From Arthrobacter sp. C2 (GTDB lineage: Bacteria; Actinomycetota; Actinomycetes; Actinomycetales; Micrococcaceae): a stretch of 64,000 nt of DNA. Shown one piece after another: positions 56,001 through 63,877 of the stretch (its first letter is position 1; the number at the start of each line of letters is the position of its first letter). The stretch spans positions 1,364,001 to 1,428,000 of the forward strand of contig CP042428.1 of assembly GCA_024207135.1 (NCBI GenBank), read 5' to 3'. The translations under genes were made by a program, and so were the position numbers. The notes beneath the pieces are model-generated. The model did not search any database and had not been told where the DNA came from. It worked only from the letters and a program-made list of their open reading frames with translations.

Positions 56001-56863
56001 TGAACCTGGCCGAAGACCAGGCCAAGCTGTGGATCTACGACTCGCTGCTTTCCGAATACGCGGCCCTGGGCTTCGAATACGGCTACTCGGTCGAGCGCCC
56101 GGACGCCCTGGTGCTCTGGGAGGCCCAGTTCGGCGACTTCGTCAACGGCGCCCAGACCGTCATCGACGAGTTCATCTCCTCCGCCGAGCAGAAGTGGGGC
56201 CAGCGCTCCAGCTTGGTCATGATGCTTCCGCACGGCTACGAGGGACAGGGCCCGGACCACTCCTCGGCCCGCATCGAGCGCTTCTTGCAGATGTGCGCGG
56301 AAAACAACATGGTCGTGGCCCAGCCCTCCACCGGTGCCAACCACTTCCACCTGTTGCGCCGCCAGGCCTACGCCCGTCCGCGCAAGCCGCTGGTCATCTT
56401 CACCCCGAAGCAGCTGCTGCGCCTGAAGGCCGCCGCCTCGTCTGTGGAGGACTTCACCACCGGCACCTTCCAGGAAGTGATTCCGGACACCGCAAGCCTG
56501 AACCCGGCCGACGTGGACCGCGTGCTCCTGGTTTCCGGGCGCCTGTACTACGACCTGGATGCGGCCCGCACCAAGGCCAACGACACCAAGACCGCAATCG
56601 TGCGCGTCGAGCAGCTCTACCCGCTGCCCGCCGAGGCGATCGCGGCCGAGGTGGCCAAGTACCCGAACGCCGAGGTCGTCTGGGCGCAGGACGAGCCCGC
56701 CAACCAGGGTCCGTGGCCGTTTGTCGGCCTGAACCTGCCGGCCGAGCTGGGCAAGGCCGTGCGCCTGGTCTCGCGCAAGGCCTCGGCGGCGACCTCCACC
56801 GGCACGCACAAGCGCCACGAGGTCCAGCAGGCGCGCCTGATCACCGAGGCGTTCACCCGCTAG
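53084..56863 (+). CDS. kgd: Multifunctional 2-oxoglutarate decarboxylase / dehydrogenase E1-E2 fusion
   Basis: Protein of 1259 residues of the Kgd/OdhA type. Order: short N-terminal E1 segment (EEFGGNEWLVDELYQQFLKD, WWDIF), an Ala/Pro-rich linker (about residues 48-125), a catalytic succinyltransferase domain with TYDHRVIQGAGSG (about 350) but no lipoyl domain, then the complete thiamine-diphosphate E1 (GMAHRGRLNVLTNI; HGDAAFAGQGVVGETL; NNQVGFTTAPTD). In corynebacteria and mycobacteria it works with the shared E2/Lpd complex and is inhibited by the FHA protein OdhI/GarA. GTG at 53084 follows AGGGAGAAGAGG. Confidence 0.95.
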   Translation: MPDQSHHRLTEEFGGNEWLVDELYQQFLKDKNSVDKKWWDIFASLNSDQAAAPPAAEAPVAATPAPAAPPAAPRAATQARVVDVSGNTPASSSESSTATPATASIPRVPADPTPATKAQPIPAQLPKAASSSALGEEKRTQLRGPAKAIATNMEQSLTVPTATTVRAVPAKALIDNRVVINNHLKRARGGKISFTHIIGFAVIRALKLFPSQNVTYAEIDGKPMAIQPAHVNFGIAIDMPKPDGSRMLAVPNIKAAETLSFSEFWDTYEGLIKRARANKLTADDYAGTTVSLTNPGGIGTVHSVPRLSKGQATIVGVGALEYPAAFRGAAESTVALQGVGKVITLTSTYDHRVIQGAGSGEFLKLVESLLLGEQGFYDEIFEALRIPYEPVRWAVDNQVDVELQVNKIARIQQLIHSYRVRGHLMADTNPLEYVQRRHPDLDIQTYGLTLWDLDREWVTGGFGGADRLLLRDILGVLRDAYCRTIGIEYMHIQDPVERKWFQDELEHPYTKPTREEQLRILAKLNSAEAFETFLQTKFVGQKRFSLEGGESLIPLLDGILSDAADAGMDEVAIGMAHRGRLNVLTNIAGKTYAQVFREFEGTATPGSVQGSGDVKYHLGTEGSFTSDQGNQTKVYLAANPSHLEAVNPVLEGIVRAKQDRAGSKDFNVLPILVHGDAAFAGQGVVGETLTLSQLEGYKTGGTIHVIVNNQVGFTTAPTDSRSSVYATDVAKQVQAPVFHVNGDEPESVVHVAQLAFAYRQRFNKDVVIDMVCYRRRGHNEGDDPSMTQPMMYNLIEAKRSTRKLYTEALVGRGDITQDEADQALRDYQQRLERVFAETHAAQTSPIPVITPGTSAIHDLELPTAQREDEAASIDAKDTAITAETLAHIGAAHLAIPEDFTVHPKLKVLLERREKMSREGGIDWGMAEIAAFGTLSMEGVPVRLAGQDSRRGTFVQRHAVFHDRLNGDEWYPLLNLAEDQAKLWIYDSLLSEYAALGFEYGYSVERPDALVLWEAQFGDFVNGAQTVIDEFISSAEQKWGQRSSLVMMLPHGYEGQGPDHSSARIERFLQMCAENNMVVAQPSTGANHFHLLRRQAYARPRKPLVIFTPKQLLRLKAAASSVEDFTTGTFQEVIPDTASLNPADVDRVLLVSGRLYYDLDAARTKANDTKTAIVRVEQLYPLPAEAIAAEVAKYPNAEVVWAQDEPANQGPWPFVGLNLPAELGKAVRLVSRKASAATSTGTHKRHEVQQARLITEAFTR

Positions 56864-56916
56864 GGTCGGCGCCGGGCGGTCCGCATCCAAAAGGGTGATG
56901 TGACCGCGGAAATTGC

Positions 56917-56953
56917 CCTCGGGGCGGGACATCGACGGTGTCCCGCCCCGAGG
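56917..56953 (+). terminator. Stem-loop terminator after kgd
   Basis: A perfect 15-bp stem (56917-56931 with 56939-56953), 7-nt loop, 54 nt after the kgd stop. No U-tract follows. Confidence 0.65.
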
Positions 56954-56969
56954 TCGCTTAACCGACTGC

Positions 56970-56975
56970 TAATGT
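56970..56975 (+). promoter_or_regulatory. Extended -10 of the SGNH-like gene
   Basis: TGCTAATGT contains TAATGT with an upstream TG; about 31 nt before the GTG at 57007, leaving room for the GAGAAAGG ribosome-binding site. Confidence 0.45.
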
Positions 56976-57006
56976 TGGTGCGTACGCGCCCTGAGAAAGG
57001 TCTTTC

Positions 57007-57612
57007 GTGGAATACCGCACTATTCGACTTACCGCCATCGGCGACGAGCTCCTGGCCGGTCACGGGGATCCGCGGGCACTGGGCTGGTATGGACGGGTGC
57101 TGGCACGCACCTCCAACACCGAGGTCCGCATCGAGAGCTACACGCTGGCCGCGCCCGGGGAGGGCACCGAGGCCCTGAGCACCCGCTGGTTCGACGAGGC
57201 TTCCCGCCGCTTCGGCGAGAACGTCGACAACCGCCTGGTCATCGCGCTCTCGGACCGCGACCTGGACCTGGGGCTGTCCACGGCCCGTTCCCGGCTGAAC
57301 CTGGCCAATATCCTGGACTCCGCCTCGCAAATGAGCATCAAGGCCCTGGTCGTGGGCCCGGCCCCCGGGCTCGACCCGGAACGCAACGCGCGCCTGGCCG
57401 AGCTCTCCCACGTCTATGCCGACGTGGCCACGCGCCGCAAGCACCACTACGTGGACACCTTCACCCCGCTGCAGAACCACGCGCAGTGGCGCAACGACCT
57501 CTCGGTCAACGGCGGGCTGCCCGGGCAGGCCGGCTACGGGCTGATGGCCTGGCTGGTGCTGCACCGCGGCTGGTACTCCTGGCTGGGGTTGCCCGAGCCA
57601 GGGGCCGGCTGA
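57007..57612 (+). CDS. SGNH/GDSL-fold protein with degenerate catalytic residues
   Basis: Protein of 201 residues, no signal peptide. The layout is that of a GDSL hydrolase: block I reads AIGDELLAGHGDP, where GDS is GDE, so the nucleophile Ser is replaced by Glu14; block III reads IALSDRDLDLG where GxND is expected; block V reads VNGGLPGQAGYGLMAW where the DxxHP Asp and His are Asn and Leu. All three catalytic positions are thus changed while the fold landmarks remain. Probably a non-hydrolytic binding protein. GTG start with GAGAAAGG 8 nt upstream. Confidence 0.8.
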   Translation: MEYRTIRLTAIGDELLAGHGDPRALGWYGRVLARTSNTEVRIESYTLAAPGEGTEALSTRWFDEASRRFGENVDNRLVIALSDRDLDLGLSTARSRLNLANILDSASQMSIKALVVGPAPGLDPERNARLAELSHVYADVATRRKHHYVDTFTPLQNHAQWRNDLSVNGGLPGQAGYGLMAWLVLHRGWYSWLGLPEPGAG

Positions 57613-57636
57613 CACATTTTTCTCGCGGCGTACTTG

Positions 57637-57642
57637 TATTCT
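57637..57642 (+). promoter_or_regulatory. -10 hexamer of the bL37 gene
   Basis: TATTCT, about 75 nt before the ATG; no clear -35. Confidence 0.3.
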
Positions 57643-57716
57643 TGGGTCCGGCCGGGTGTCTATGACAGACTGGGGAAAGTCCAACTTGGGACCAGGAATT
57701 GCAAAGGAGTCCTCAC

Positions 57717-57791
57717 ATGAGCAAACGTGCACGTAAGCGTAAGGATCGCAAGCGCGGCGGAGCCAACCACGGCAAGCGCCCCAACACCTAG
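57717..57791 (+). CDS. 50S ribosomal protein bL37
   Basis: A 24-residue, extremely basic protein, MSKRARKRKDRKRGGANHGK followed by RPNT. It matches the short actinobacterial ribosomal protein bL37, seen in mycobacterial ribosome structures, especially in the KANHGKRPN-like end. The ribosome-binding site AAGGAG is 7 nt before the ATG. Missed by most gene callers because of its size. Monocistronic, between a SGNH-like gene and the convergent rsrA. Confidence 0.9.
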   Translation: MSKRARKRKDRKRGGANHGKRPNT

Positions 57792-57852
57792 GCCGGACGC
57801 GGCGGCGTTGCAGCGGGCACAGACCGCAGGAACGCCGCACCCGGAAAGACCA

Positions 57853-57905
57853 GAGGGCCGGAGCCCGTTGATCGTCAGTTGACGGTGAAACGGACTCCGG
57901 CCCTC
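57853..57905 (-). terminator. Terminator between bL37 and rsrA
   Basis: A 17-bp stem (57853-57869 with 57889-57905), with a G-U pair on the minus strand and a C-A mismatch on the plus strand, so it fits the sigR-rsrA transcript better. A nested 5-bp hairpin (CGTCA-GT-TGACG) lies in the loop. Confidence 0.65.
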
Positions 57906-57955
57906 TTGCGTGCCCCGTGCCTGGTGGCGGGCGTTCCTGCGTGGCCCCGGCGTTT

Positions 57956-58222
57956 CTAGGCGTGGCCCGATTCGACCCGGATCTCGGAAATCCGCGTGAT
58001 GATCTTCGACTTCAGCGTGTCCGGCGCGATCTCCTGGCAGCTGCGTCGCACGACGGAGCGGATGATGCACTCCAGGTCGTATTCCTCGGTGCATTCGGCA
58101 CAGTGCTCCAGGTGGGCCTTGACCTCCGAGAGGTCCTGCAGCGACAACGCTCCGTCAAGGTACTCGTACAGACGCACGATGCGCTTGTCGTCGCAGTCTC
58201 CCAATGACTGGCAGTCCCCCAT
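57956..58222 (-). CDS. rsrA: Redox-sensing anti-sigma factor RsrA
   Basis: ZAS-family anti-sigma factor of 88 residues. The zinc motif His37-x3-Cys41-x2-Cys44 (HLEHCAEC) is exact, with Cys10 upstream as the likely fourth ligand. Further cysteines at 4, 52 and 62 could join disulfides. On thiol oxidation RsrA releases zinc and SigR. Its ATG overlaps the sigR stop by one base (TAATG), ensuring balanced synthesis. Confidence 0.94.
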   Translation of the reverse strand: MGDCQSLGDCDDKRIVRLYEYLDGALSLQDLSEVKAHLEHCAECTEEYDLECIIRSVVRRSCQEIAPDTLKSKIITRISEIRVESGHA

Positions 58223-58941
58223 TATTTCTTCTCCGCTCCGGGCGTGGGTGCCCCTTGAGTCCTTTTTGCCGCACCGATCCCGCGCTCATGCGCATAGTCG
58301 GCGAGCAATTCTCGCAATTGTTTTCGTCCCCGGTGCAACCTCGACATCACCGTGCCGATCGGCACACCGAGGATCTCCGCGGCATCCTTGTAGGGGAAAC
58401 CCTCGACGTCCACGAAGTACACCGCCAACCGAAATTCCTCGGCAATGGACTGCAGCGCGTTTTTCACGTCCGAGTCCGGAAGGTGGTCCAAGGCCTCGAC
58501 CTCGGCCGAACGCAGCCCCGCGGGCGTGTGCTCGGCGGCCTTGGCCATCTGCCAATCCTCTACGGTGTCCGTCCCGGTGCGCAGCGGCTCGCGCTGGCGC
58601 TTGCGGTAGAGGTTGATGTAGGTGTTGGTCAGGATCCGGTACAGCCAGGCCTTCAGGTTGGTCCCGGGCTTGTACTGGTGGAAGGCCGAATACGCCTTGG
58701 TGTAGGCCTCCTGGACCAGGTCCTCGGCATCCGCGGGGTTGCGCGCCATGCGCATGGCCGCGGAATAGAGCTGGTCGACATATTGCAGTGCGTCGCGCTC
58801 GAAGCGCTCGCGGCGTTGTGCTTCGGTCTCATCGGCTACCGGTACAGTGTCGGTGCCCTGTATATTCTCGGTCATCACGGCCAAGTCTACGCGTAGCCGC
58901 GATGCACTCGGGGCCGGAGCTTCGAGCTGCAGTACTCCCAT
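58222..58941 (-). CDS. sigR: ECF sigma factor SigR/SigH (thiol-oxidative stress)
   Basis: Protein of 239 residues. Region 2 is seen as [21 protein letters not shown] (in part) and [20 protein letters not shown]; region 4 as [20 protein letters not shown]. It directs transcription of thioredoxin, mycothiol and protein-quality genes in relatives. The ATG at 58941 has GGAGG 5 nt upstream; a second in-frame ATG at 58875 (MTENIQGTD), which would give a conventional-length protein, has no ribosome-binding site. A SigR-type promoter lies about 100 bp upstream. Confidence 0.93.
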   Translation of the reverse strand: MGVLQLEAPAPSASRLRVDLAVMTENIQGTDTVPVADETEAQRRERFERDALQYVDQLYSAAMRMARNPADAEDLVQEAYTKAYSAFHQYKPGTNLKAWLYRILTNTYINLYRKRQREPLRTGTDTVEDWQMAKAAEHTPAGLRSAEVEALDHLPDSDVKNALQSIAEEFRLAVYFVDVEGFPYKDAAEILGVPIGTVMSRLHRGRKQLRELLADYAHERGIGAAKRTQGAPTPGAEKK

Positions 58942-59041
58942 ATGTCCTCCGCCTCTTGCCTAGGAATTCTTGTACGATGCAGGCGCAACCGACCACGCCA
59001 GCGGTTCTTGCCCGTTGCGCGGTTCACGCCTTACAGGGGGT

Positions 59042-59067
59042 AACACGCAAGCCCGCGACTCTATTCC
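59042..59067 (-). promoter_or_regulatory. SigR-dependent promoter of sigR-rsrA
   Basis: On the minus strand GGAAT (59067-59063), 18 bp, then GTT (59044-59042): exactly the known SigR/SigH consensus GGAAT-N18-GTT. It would give a leader of about 95 nt and positive autoregulation of sigR. Confidence 0.75.
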
Positions 59068-59089
59068 ACGCCCGGGCCCCGCCTGCGGC

Positions 59090-59095
59090 TAGAAT
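59090..59095 (+). promoter_or_regulatory. -10 hexamer for aroA
   Basis: TAGAAT, with a predicted transcript start near 59,102 and so a leader of about 200 nt if aroA starts at 59303. The region 58,942-59,302 otherwise holds only the divergent sigR promoter. Confidence 0.35.
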
Positions 59096-59302
59096 TGGGG
59101 CCACGAGGGCACGCCGATCGCCGGCCCACGGCCCCAGCGGCAACGGTGCCAGGTGTTGCCCCTTCGCAGGTGGTTTTGCGCAGCCGGCGCGAATCCACCG
59201 CCGGCGGCAACGGCGCCGCCACCGCCCATGACCCCCATTCCCGACCCACATCCCCCGCCGCGGGCCAACTCCCGCGGCACACCCGAGACCCGGAGGCAGC
59301 CG

Positions 59303-60628
59303 TTGAGCACCCAAGACACCCTGGACACCGCGTGGGACGCCCCGCACCCCGAACTCCCCGTTGACGGAACCGTCATCGTTCCGGCGTCCAAGTCGTTGAC
59401 CAACCGGTATCTTCTGCTTGCAGCCCTGGCCGACGGCCCGTCGCGCATCTCCAACGCGCTGGCCTCCCGCGACTCGGACCTGATGATCGGCGCCCTGCGC
59501 GCCCTGGGCACCGGCATCGAAACCCGCCAGGCGGCGGACGGCACCCTGGAGCTGCGCATCACCCCCATGGACCTGGGTGCCGACATGGGACAGGTCGACA
59601 TCGACTGCGGGCTGGCCGGGACCGTCATGCGCTTTGTTCCCCCGCTGGCCGCGCTGGCCCGCGGCTCCTTCACCTTCGACGGCGACCCGCACGCCCGGCT
59701 GCGCCCCATGGCCCCGGTGCTCAACGCGCTGTCCGACCTCGGCGTCCCGCTGGCCGAACACGGCGAACCCGGCCTGCTGCCGGCCACCGTCACCGGCACC
59801 GGGTCCCTGGCCGGGGGGCGGATCACGGTCGATGCCTCGGGTTCCTCGCAGTTCATTTCCGCCCTGCTGCTGGTGGCCGCCCGCACCGAACACGGCCTGG
59901 AAATCACTGCCGCCGAGGGCCGCATCGCCAGCCCCGACCACATCGAGATGACCGTGGCGACGCTGCGCGAGCTCGGCGTGGTGATCACCCGCCCCGACGA
60001 GCGCAGCTGGAAGGTCGAGCCCGGGAGCATCAGCGCCTTCGAGCGCACCATGGAACCGGATTTGTCCAACGCCGGGCCCTTCCTGGCCGCCGCCATGGTC
60101 ACCGGCGGAACTGTCCGCGTTCCGCACTGGCCCGCCTCCACCACCCAGGTCGGGGACCAGTGGCGCACCATCCTGACCCGCATGGGCGCGAGCGTGACGC
60201 ACCATGCGGACGGCACCCTGGAACTGACCGGCCCGGCGCAGATCTCCGGCATCGACTACGCGGACGCCTCCGAGCTCGCCCCGACGCTGGCGGCCATCTG
60301 CGCCCTGGCCACCGGCCCTTCCAGGCTCACCGGCATCGCGCACCTGCGCGGGCACGAGACCGACCGGCTCGCCGCGCTCGTGACCGAGATCAACAACCTC
60401 GGTGGCCGGGCCACCGAGCTGGACGACGGGCTGCTGATCGAACCGGCCCCGCTGCACGGCGGGGCGTTCGCGACCTATGCCGACCACCGCATGGCAACCG
60501 CCGGGGCCATCATCGGCCTGGCCGTGCCCGGGGTGAAGGTCCTGGACATCGGGACCACCGCCAAGACCATGCCCGACTTCCCCGAACTTTGGACCACGCT
60601 GGCCGCCAGCGGAAAGGCCGCACACTAA
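59303..60628 (+). CDS. aroA: 3-phosphoshikimate 1-carboxyvinyltransferase (EPSP synthase)
   Basis: Protein of 441 residues in the shikimate pathway. Conserved pieces: PASKSLTNRYLLLAALADG (about residue 27), DCGLAGTVMRFVPPLAA (about 102, in place of LGNAGTA), GSSQFISALLL (about 187), and the C-terminal DHRMATAGAIIGL and TTAKTMPDFPELW. The frame is open from 59153, but that extension is Pro/Arg-rich and unlike the family. The TTG at 59303 has GGAGG 6 nt upstream and gives the usual N-terminus. Divergent from sigR, a conserved actinobacterial arrangement. Confidence 0.93.
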   Translation: MSTQDTLDTAWDAPHPELPVDGTVIVPASKSLTNRYLLLAALADGPSRISNALASRDSDLMIGALRALGTGIETRQAADGTLELRITPMDLGADMGQVDIDCGLAGTVMRFVPPLAALARGSFTFDGDPHARLRPMAPVLNALSDLGVPLAEHGEPGLLPATVTGTGSLAGGRITVDASGSSQFISALLLVAARTEHGLEITAAEGRIASPDHIEMTVATLRELGVVITRPDERSWKVEPGSISAFERTMEPDLSNAGPFLAAAMVTGGTVRVPHWPASTTQVGDQWRTILTRMGASVTHHADGTLELTGPAQISGIDYADASELAPTLAAICALATGPSRLTGIAHLRGHETDRLAALVTEINNLGGRATELDDGLLIEPAPLHGGAFATYADHRMATAGAIIGLAVPGVKVLDIGTTAKTMPDFPELWTTLAASGKAAH

Positions 60629-60632
60629 GCAC

Positions 60633-61736
60633 ATGACACGCAGCACACGGGACTGGGACGAATCGGATGTCCGCATCCGCCCCAACAAAAAAGGCACACG
60701 ACCCCGCACCAAGGACCGCCCCGCCTACGAGGATGCGCTGATCGGGCGGATCATCACGGTGGACCGCGGCCGCTACCGCGCCATCCTCGACGAGGACACC
60801 CCCGAGGAACGGATCGTGATCGCCGCCCGCGCCCGCGAGCTGCGCCGCAACCCGGTGGTCCCCGGGGACTTCGTGGCCCTGGTCGGAGACACCTCCGGGG
60901 AGCCTGACACCCTGGCCCGGCTGGTGCGCATCCAGGACCGTTCCACCCTGCTGCGCCGCAGCGCGGACGACACCGACCCGGTGGAGCGCGTCGTGGTGGC
61001 CAACGTCGACCAGCTGGTGATCGTGGTGGCCGCGGCCAACCCGGAGCCGCGGACAGGGTTCATCGACCGGGCCATCGTCGCGGCCTTCGACGCGGGCATC
61101 CACCCGCTGCTGTGCATCACCAAGGCCGACGTGCGGGACCCGGAACCGTTCCTGGAGAACTACCGGCACCTTGACATCGACATCGTGGTCTCGCGCACCA
61201 CCGACGAGTCCGCCACCGGCATCGACGCCAGAAGCGCCGACGGGCTCTCGGCCCGGCTGGCCGGCACCCCGGTGGAGGAACTGCGCGAGATGCTCGCCTC
61301 GAAGGTCTCGGTGGTCATCGGGCACTCGGGCGTGGGCAAGTCCACGCTGGTCAACGCGCTCACCGGCGCCCAGCGCGCCACCGGCAACGTCAACGCCGTC
61401 ACCGGGCGCGGACGCCACACCTCCTCCTCGGCGCTGGCGCTGCGCATCGACGATGCCCCGGCCGGCTCCTGGATCATCGACACCCCCGGCATCCGCTCCT
61501 TCGGACTCGCCCTGGTGGACCCGGAGAACATCCTCAACGCCTTCGACGACCTTGTCCCGGTCGCCAACCGGTGCGCCCGCGGCTGCACGCACAAGGCCAC
61601 CGAGCCGAAGTGCGCGCTGGATGCGTGGGTGGCCTCCGGGGAGGCCGGTCCGGTGGGCATTGCCCGACTGGAGTCCTACCGCCGGCTGCTGGGCCAGGAC
61701 GAGACCGCCGAGGCCAAGGAGCTCGGGGCGCCCTGA
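60633..61736 (+). CDS. rsgA: Ribosome small-subunit-dependent GTPase A
   Basis: Circularly permuted GTPase of 367 residues helping 30S maturation. OB domain first (about residues 40-105), then G4 (CITKAD, about 157) ahead of G1 ([14 protein letters not shown], about 230) and G3 (DTPGIRSFG, about 285), and the C-terminal zinc motif [14 protein letters not shown] (about 312-325). Starts 4 bp after aroA, so co-transcribed. Confidence 0.94.
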   Translation: MTRSTRDWDESDVRIRPNKKGTRPRTKDRPAYEDALIGRIITVDRGRYRAILDEDTPEERIVIAARARELRRNPVVPGDFVALVGDTSGEPDTLARLVRIQDRSTLLRRSADDTDPVERVVVANVDQLVIVVAAANPEPRTGFIDRAIVAAFDAGIHPLLCITKADVRDPEPFLENYRHLDIDIVVSRTTDESATGIDARSADGLSARLAGTPVEELREMLASKVSVVIGHSGVGKSTLVNALTGAQRATGNVNAVTGRGRHTSSSALALRIDDAPAGSWIIDTPGIRSFGLALVDPENILNAFDDLVPVANRCARGCTHKATEPKCALDAWVASGEAGPVGIARLESYRRLLGQDETAEAKELGAP

Positions 61737-61839
61737 GCCTGCGCCGCCCGGGCGTCCCTCCGGGCCCGGGCACCGACCGTTCGCCGCAGGTGCGGCCGCC
61801 CCCGGCGGCATCCTGCGAGGCGGGCGGGGCTCGGTGGGA

Positions 61840-61845
61840 TAGGTT
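61840..61845 (+). promoter_or_regulatory. -10 hexamer of probable leaderless hisN promoter
   Basis: TAGGTT ends 7 nt before the ATG at 61853. Confidence 0.45.
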
Positions 61846-61852
61846 TAAGCCT

Positions 61853-62653
61853 ATGAACACCGACGTGATGACCTATAACGATGACCTGCGACTGGCCCAC
61901 GTCATCGCCGACTCGGTCGATGCCCTGACCCTCTCGCGCTTCAACGCCGTGGACCTGGTGGTGGAGACCAAGCCGGACCTGACCCCGGTCTCGGACGCGG
62001 ACAAGGCGGCCGAGGAAGCCATCCGCTCGCACATCTCCCGCGCCCGGCCCCGCGATGCGATCACCGGCGAGGAATTCGGCACCACCGGCAAGTCCAACCG
62101 GCACTGGGTCATCGACCCGATCGACGGAACCAAGAACTTCGTGCGCGGGGTGCCGGTCTGGGCCACGCTGATCGCGCTGATCGACGACGGGGAGCCGGTC
62201 GTCGGGCTGGTCTCCGCCCCGGCACTGAACCGCCGCTGGTGGGCCGCGAAGGACATGGGCGCCTACACCGGCCGCTCCATGGCCAGCGCCCACAAGCTGA
62301 AGGTCTCCTCGGTGGCCAAGCTCGAGGACGCCTCGCTGTCCTACTCCTCGCTGACCGGCTGGAAGGAACGCGGGCAGCGCGAGAACTTCATCGAGCTGAC
62401 CGACTCGCTCTGGCGCACCCGCGCCTACGGGGACTTCTGGTCCTACTGCATGGTCGCCGAGGGCGCCGTGGACCTGGCCGCCGAGCCGGAACTGAACCTC
62501 TACGACATGGCCGCCCTGGTGCCGATCGTGCGCGAGGCCGGGGGCCGCTTCACCTCGGTGGAGGGCGTCGATGGCTGCAACGGCGGCAATGCCGTGGCCA
62601 GCAACGGCCTGGTCCACGACGCCGCACTGGAAATCCTGAACGCCGGCCGCTAA
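61853..62653 (+). CDS. hisN: Histidinol-phosphatase, inositol-monophosphatase family
   Basis: Protein of 266 residues. Metal-dependent phosphatase motifs: GEEFG (about residue 75), [19 protein letters not shown] (about 87) and the C-terminal [21 protein letters not shown] (in part, about 214), where the WD of other members is YD. The HisN assignment follows actinobacterial relatives in which this family does the penultimate histidine step; other phosphomonoesters remain possible. Followed by mntR with a one-base overlap (TAATG). Confidence 0.88.
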   Translation: MNTDVMTYNDDLRLAHVIADSVDALTLSRFNAVDLVVETKPDLTPVSDADKAAEEAIRSHISRARPRDAITGEEFGTTGKSNRHWVIDPIDGTKNFVRGVPVWATLIALIDDGEPVVGLVSAPALNRRWWAAKDMGAYTGRSMASAHKLKVSSVAKLEDASLSYSSLTGWKERGQRENFIELTDSLWRTRAYGDFWSYCMVAEGAVDLAAEPELNLYDMAALVPIVREAGGRFTSVEGVDGCNGGNAVASNGLVHDAALEILNAGR

Positions 62654-63294
62654 TGCTTCCGGCACCGCTGACCCCGAGCGAGGAAAACTACCTCAAGGCG
62701 CTTTACGCGCTGACCGAGTGGGAGAACGAGCCGGTGACCACCGGGAACATCGCCGCGCAGCTGGGCGTGGCCCCGGCGTCGGCGACCTCGATGGTCTCCA
62801 AGCTGGCCGGCAAGGACCTTCTGGTCCACCCGCCCTACGGTGCCATCACGTTCACCGAGTCCGGACGCCTGGCCGCGCTGTCCGTGGTGCGCCGGCACCG
62901 GCTCATCGAGACTTTCCTGCTCAACGAGCTGGGCTACGCCTGGGACGAGGTGCACGAGGAGGCCGAGCAGCTCGAGCACACGGTTTCGACCCGCTTCATC
63001 GAGGCCCTGGCAGCACGCCTGGGACACCCGGCCGCCGACCCGCACGGGGACCCGATCCCCGGACCCGACGGCTCCCTGGCGATGCCCCCGGCGATCCGGC
63101 TTGACCGCTTCCAGGCCGCCGGGGCACCCACCGCCGCCGTCGTGTCCCGGATCAGCGACGAGGACCCCGCGTTCCTGCGCCTGTGCACGGAGCTTGGCAT
63201 CTGGCCGGGGGCCACCATCGAACTGCCGCATCCGCGGATCAGCGACATCGACGCGACCATGCTGTGGGTGCTGTCCGTGCCCACCAACGCCTAG
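62653..63294 (+). CDS. mntR: DtxR/MntR-family metal-dependent transcriptional regulator
   Basis: Protein of 213 residues. N-terminal winged helix (LTPSEENYLKALYALTEW; NIAAQLGVAPASATSMVSKL), dimerisation and metal domain (VVRRHRLIETFLLNELGYAW; EEAEQLEHTVS, about residues 78-120), then PAADPHGDPIPGPDG and an SH3-like end. The RRHRLIETFLLNELGY and DPHGDPIPG segments resemble mycobacterial MntR (manganese) more than IdeR (iron). Translated with hisN; the target promoters are not visible here. Confidence 0.85.
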   Translation: MLPAPLTPSEENYLKALYALTEWENEPVTTGNIAAQLGVAPASATSMVSKLAGKDLLVHPPYGAITFTESGRLAALSVVRRHRLIETFLLNELGYAWDEVHEEAEQLEHTVSTRFIEALAARLGHPAADPHGDPIPGPDGSLAMPPAIRLDRFQAAGAPTAAVVSRISDEDPAFLRLCTELGIWPGATIELPHPRISDIDATMLWVLSVPTNA

Positions 63295-63316
63295 GCAGCG
63301 GAACCGGGCGCCGGGA

Positions 63317-63877
63317 ATGGACGAGCCGAAAATACCGGGCGGGCAAGGGGCCCATGGCAGCGCGCAGCCGTGCCGCGACGCGACGACCAACGCCATCGCA
63401 CCCCAGGCAACCCCGCCAAGGCCCGCACCGCGGATCACCGGCCGGAACCTGGCCGCGGTCGCCGTCGGAGGCCTGTGCGGTGCCGGCCTGCGGGTCGGCC
63501 TGGGCCTGTGGTTCCCCGACGGCCCCGGCTTCCCGGCCACCACCCTGGCCATCAATGTCGCAGGCACCGCCGCCCTGGGCGCGCTGACCAGCTACTGGCA
63601 GGTGACCCGTCGCGGGCCAGGCTGGCTGCGCGCCGGCGTCGGAACCGGCTTCCTGGGCGCCTTCACGACGTTCTCCGCCCTGATCCTCTTCGCCCTCGGC
63701 GCGGGGGCGGGTGCCGCCGTGCTGGATCTGGCGGTCTCGCTGGTGCTGTGCGTGGCGGCGGCCTGGGCGGCCATGGCCGTCGTTGAACGGGTGCTGGACC
63801 GCGGAGCACCGGCGGGTCCGGCGCCAGCGGCCGGCTCTCGGCACCCCGGGACCCCGGACGCGGGAGGGCCCACATGA
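63317..63877 (+). CDS. crcB: Fluoride channel FluC/CrcB, first copy
   Basis: Protein of 186 residues with four transmembrane segments. Family signatures: GGLCGAGLRVGLGLWF (about residues 51-66), LAINVAGTAALGAL (about 76, with the conserved Asn) and GFLGAFTTFSAL (about 110). Unusual are a ~40-residue polar N-terminus and a Pro/Gly/Ala-rich tail. Overlaps the second copy by 4 bp; actinobacterial FluC proteins often occur as pairs and form a heterodimer. Start uncertain: no strong ribosome-binding site. Confidence 0.88.
   Translation: MDEPKIPGGQGAHGSAQPCRDATTNAIAPQATPPRPAPRITGRNLAAVAVGGLCGAGLRVGLGLWFPDGPGFPATTLAINVAGTAALGALTSYWQVTRRGPGWLRAGVGTGFLGAFTTFSALILFALGAGAGAAVLDLAVSLVLCVAAAWAAMAVVERVLDRGAPAGPAPAAGSRHPGTPDAGGPT

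Noticed and set aside
53471-56932. 1153-codon minus-strand frame opposite kgd
   Set aside because: Antisense shadow of the kgd frame; composition typical of reverse-strand reading of GC-rich codons.
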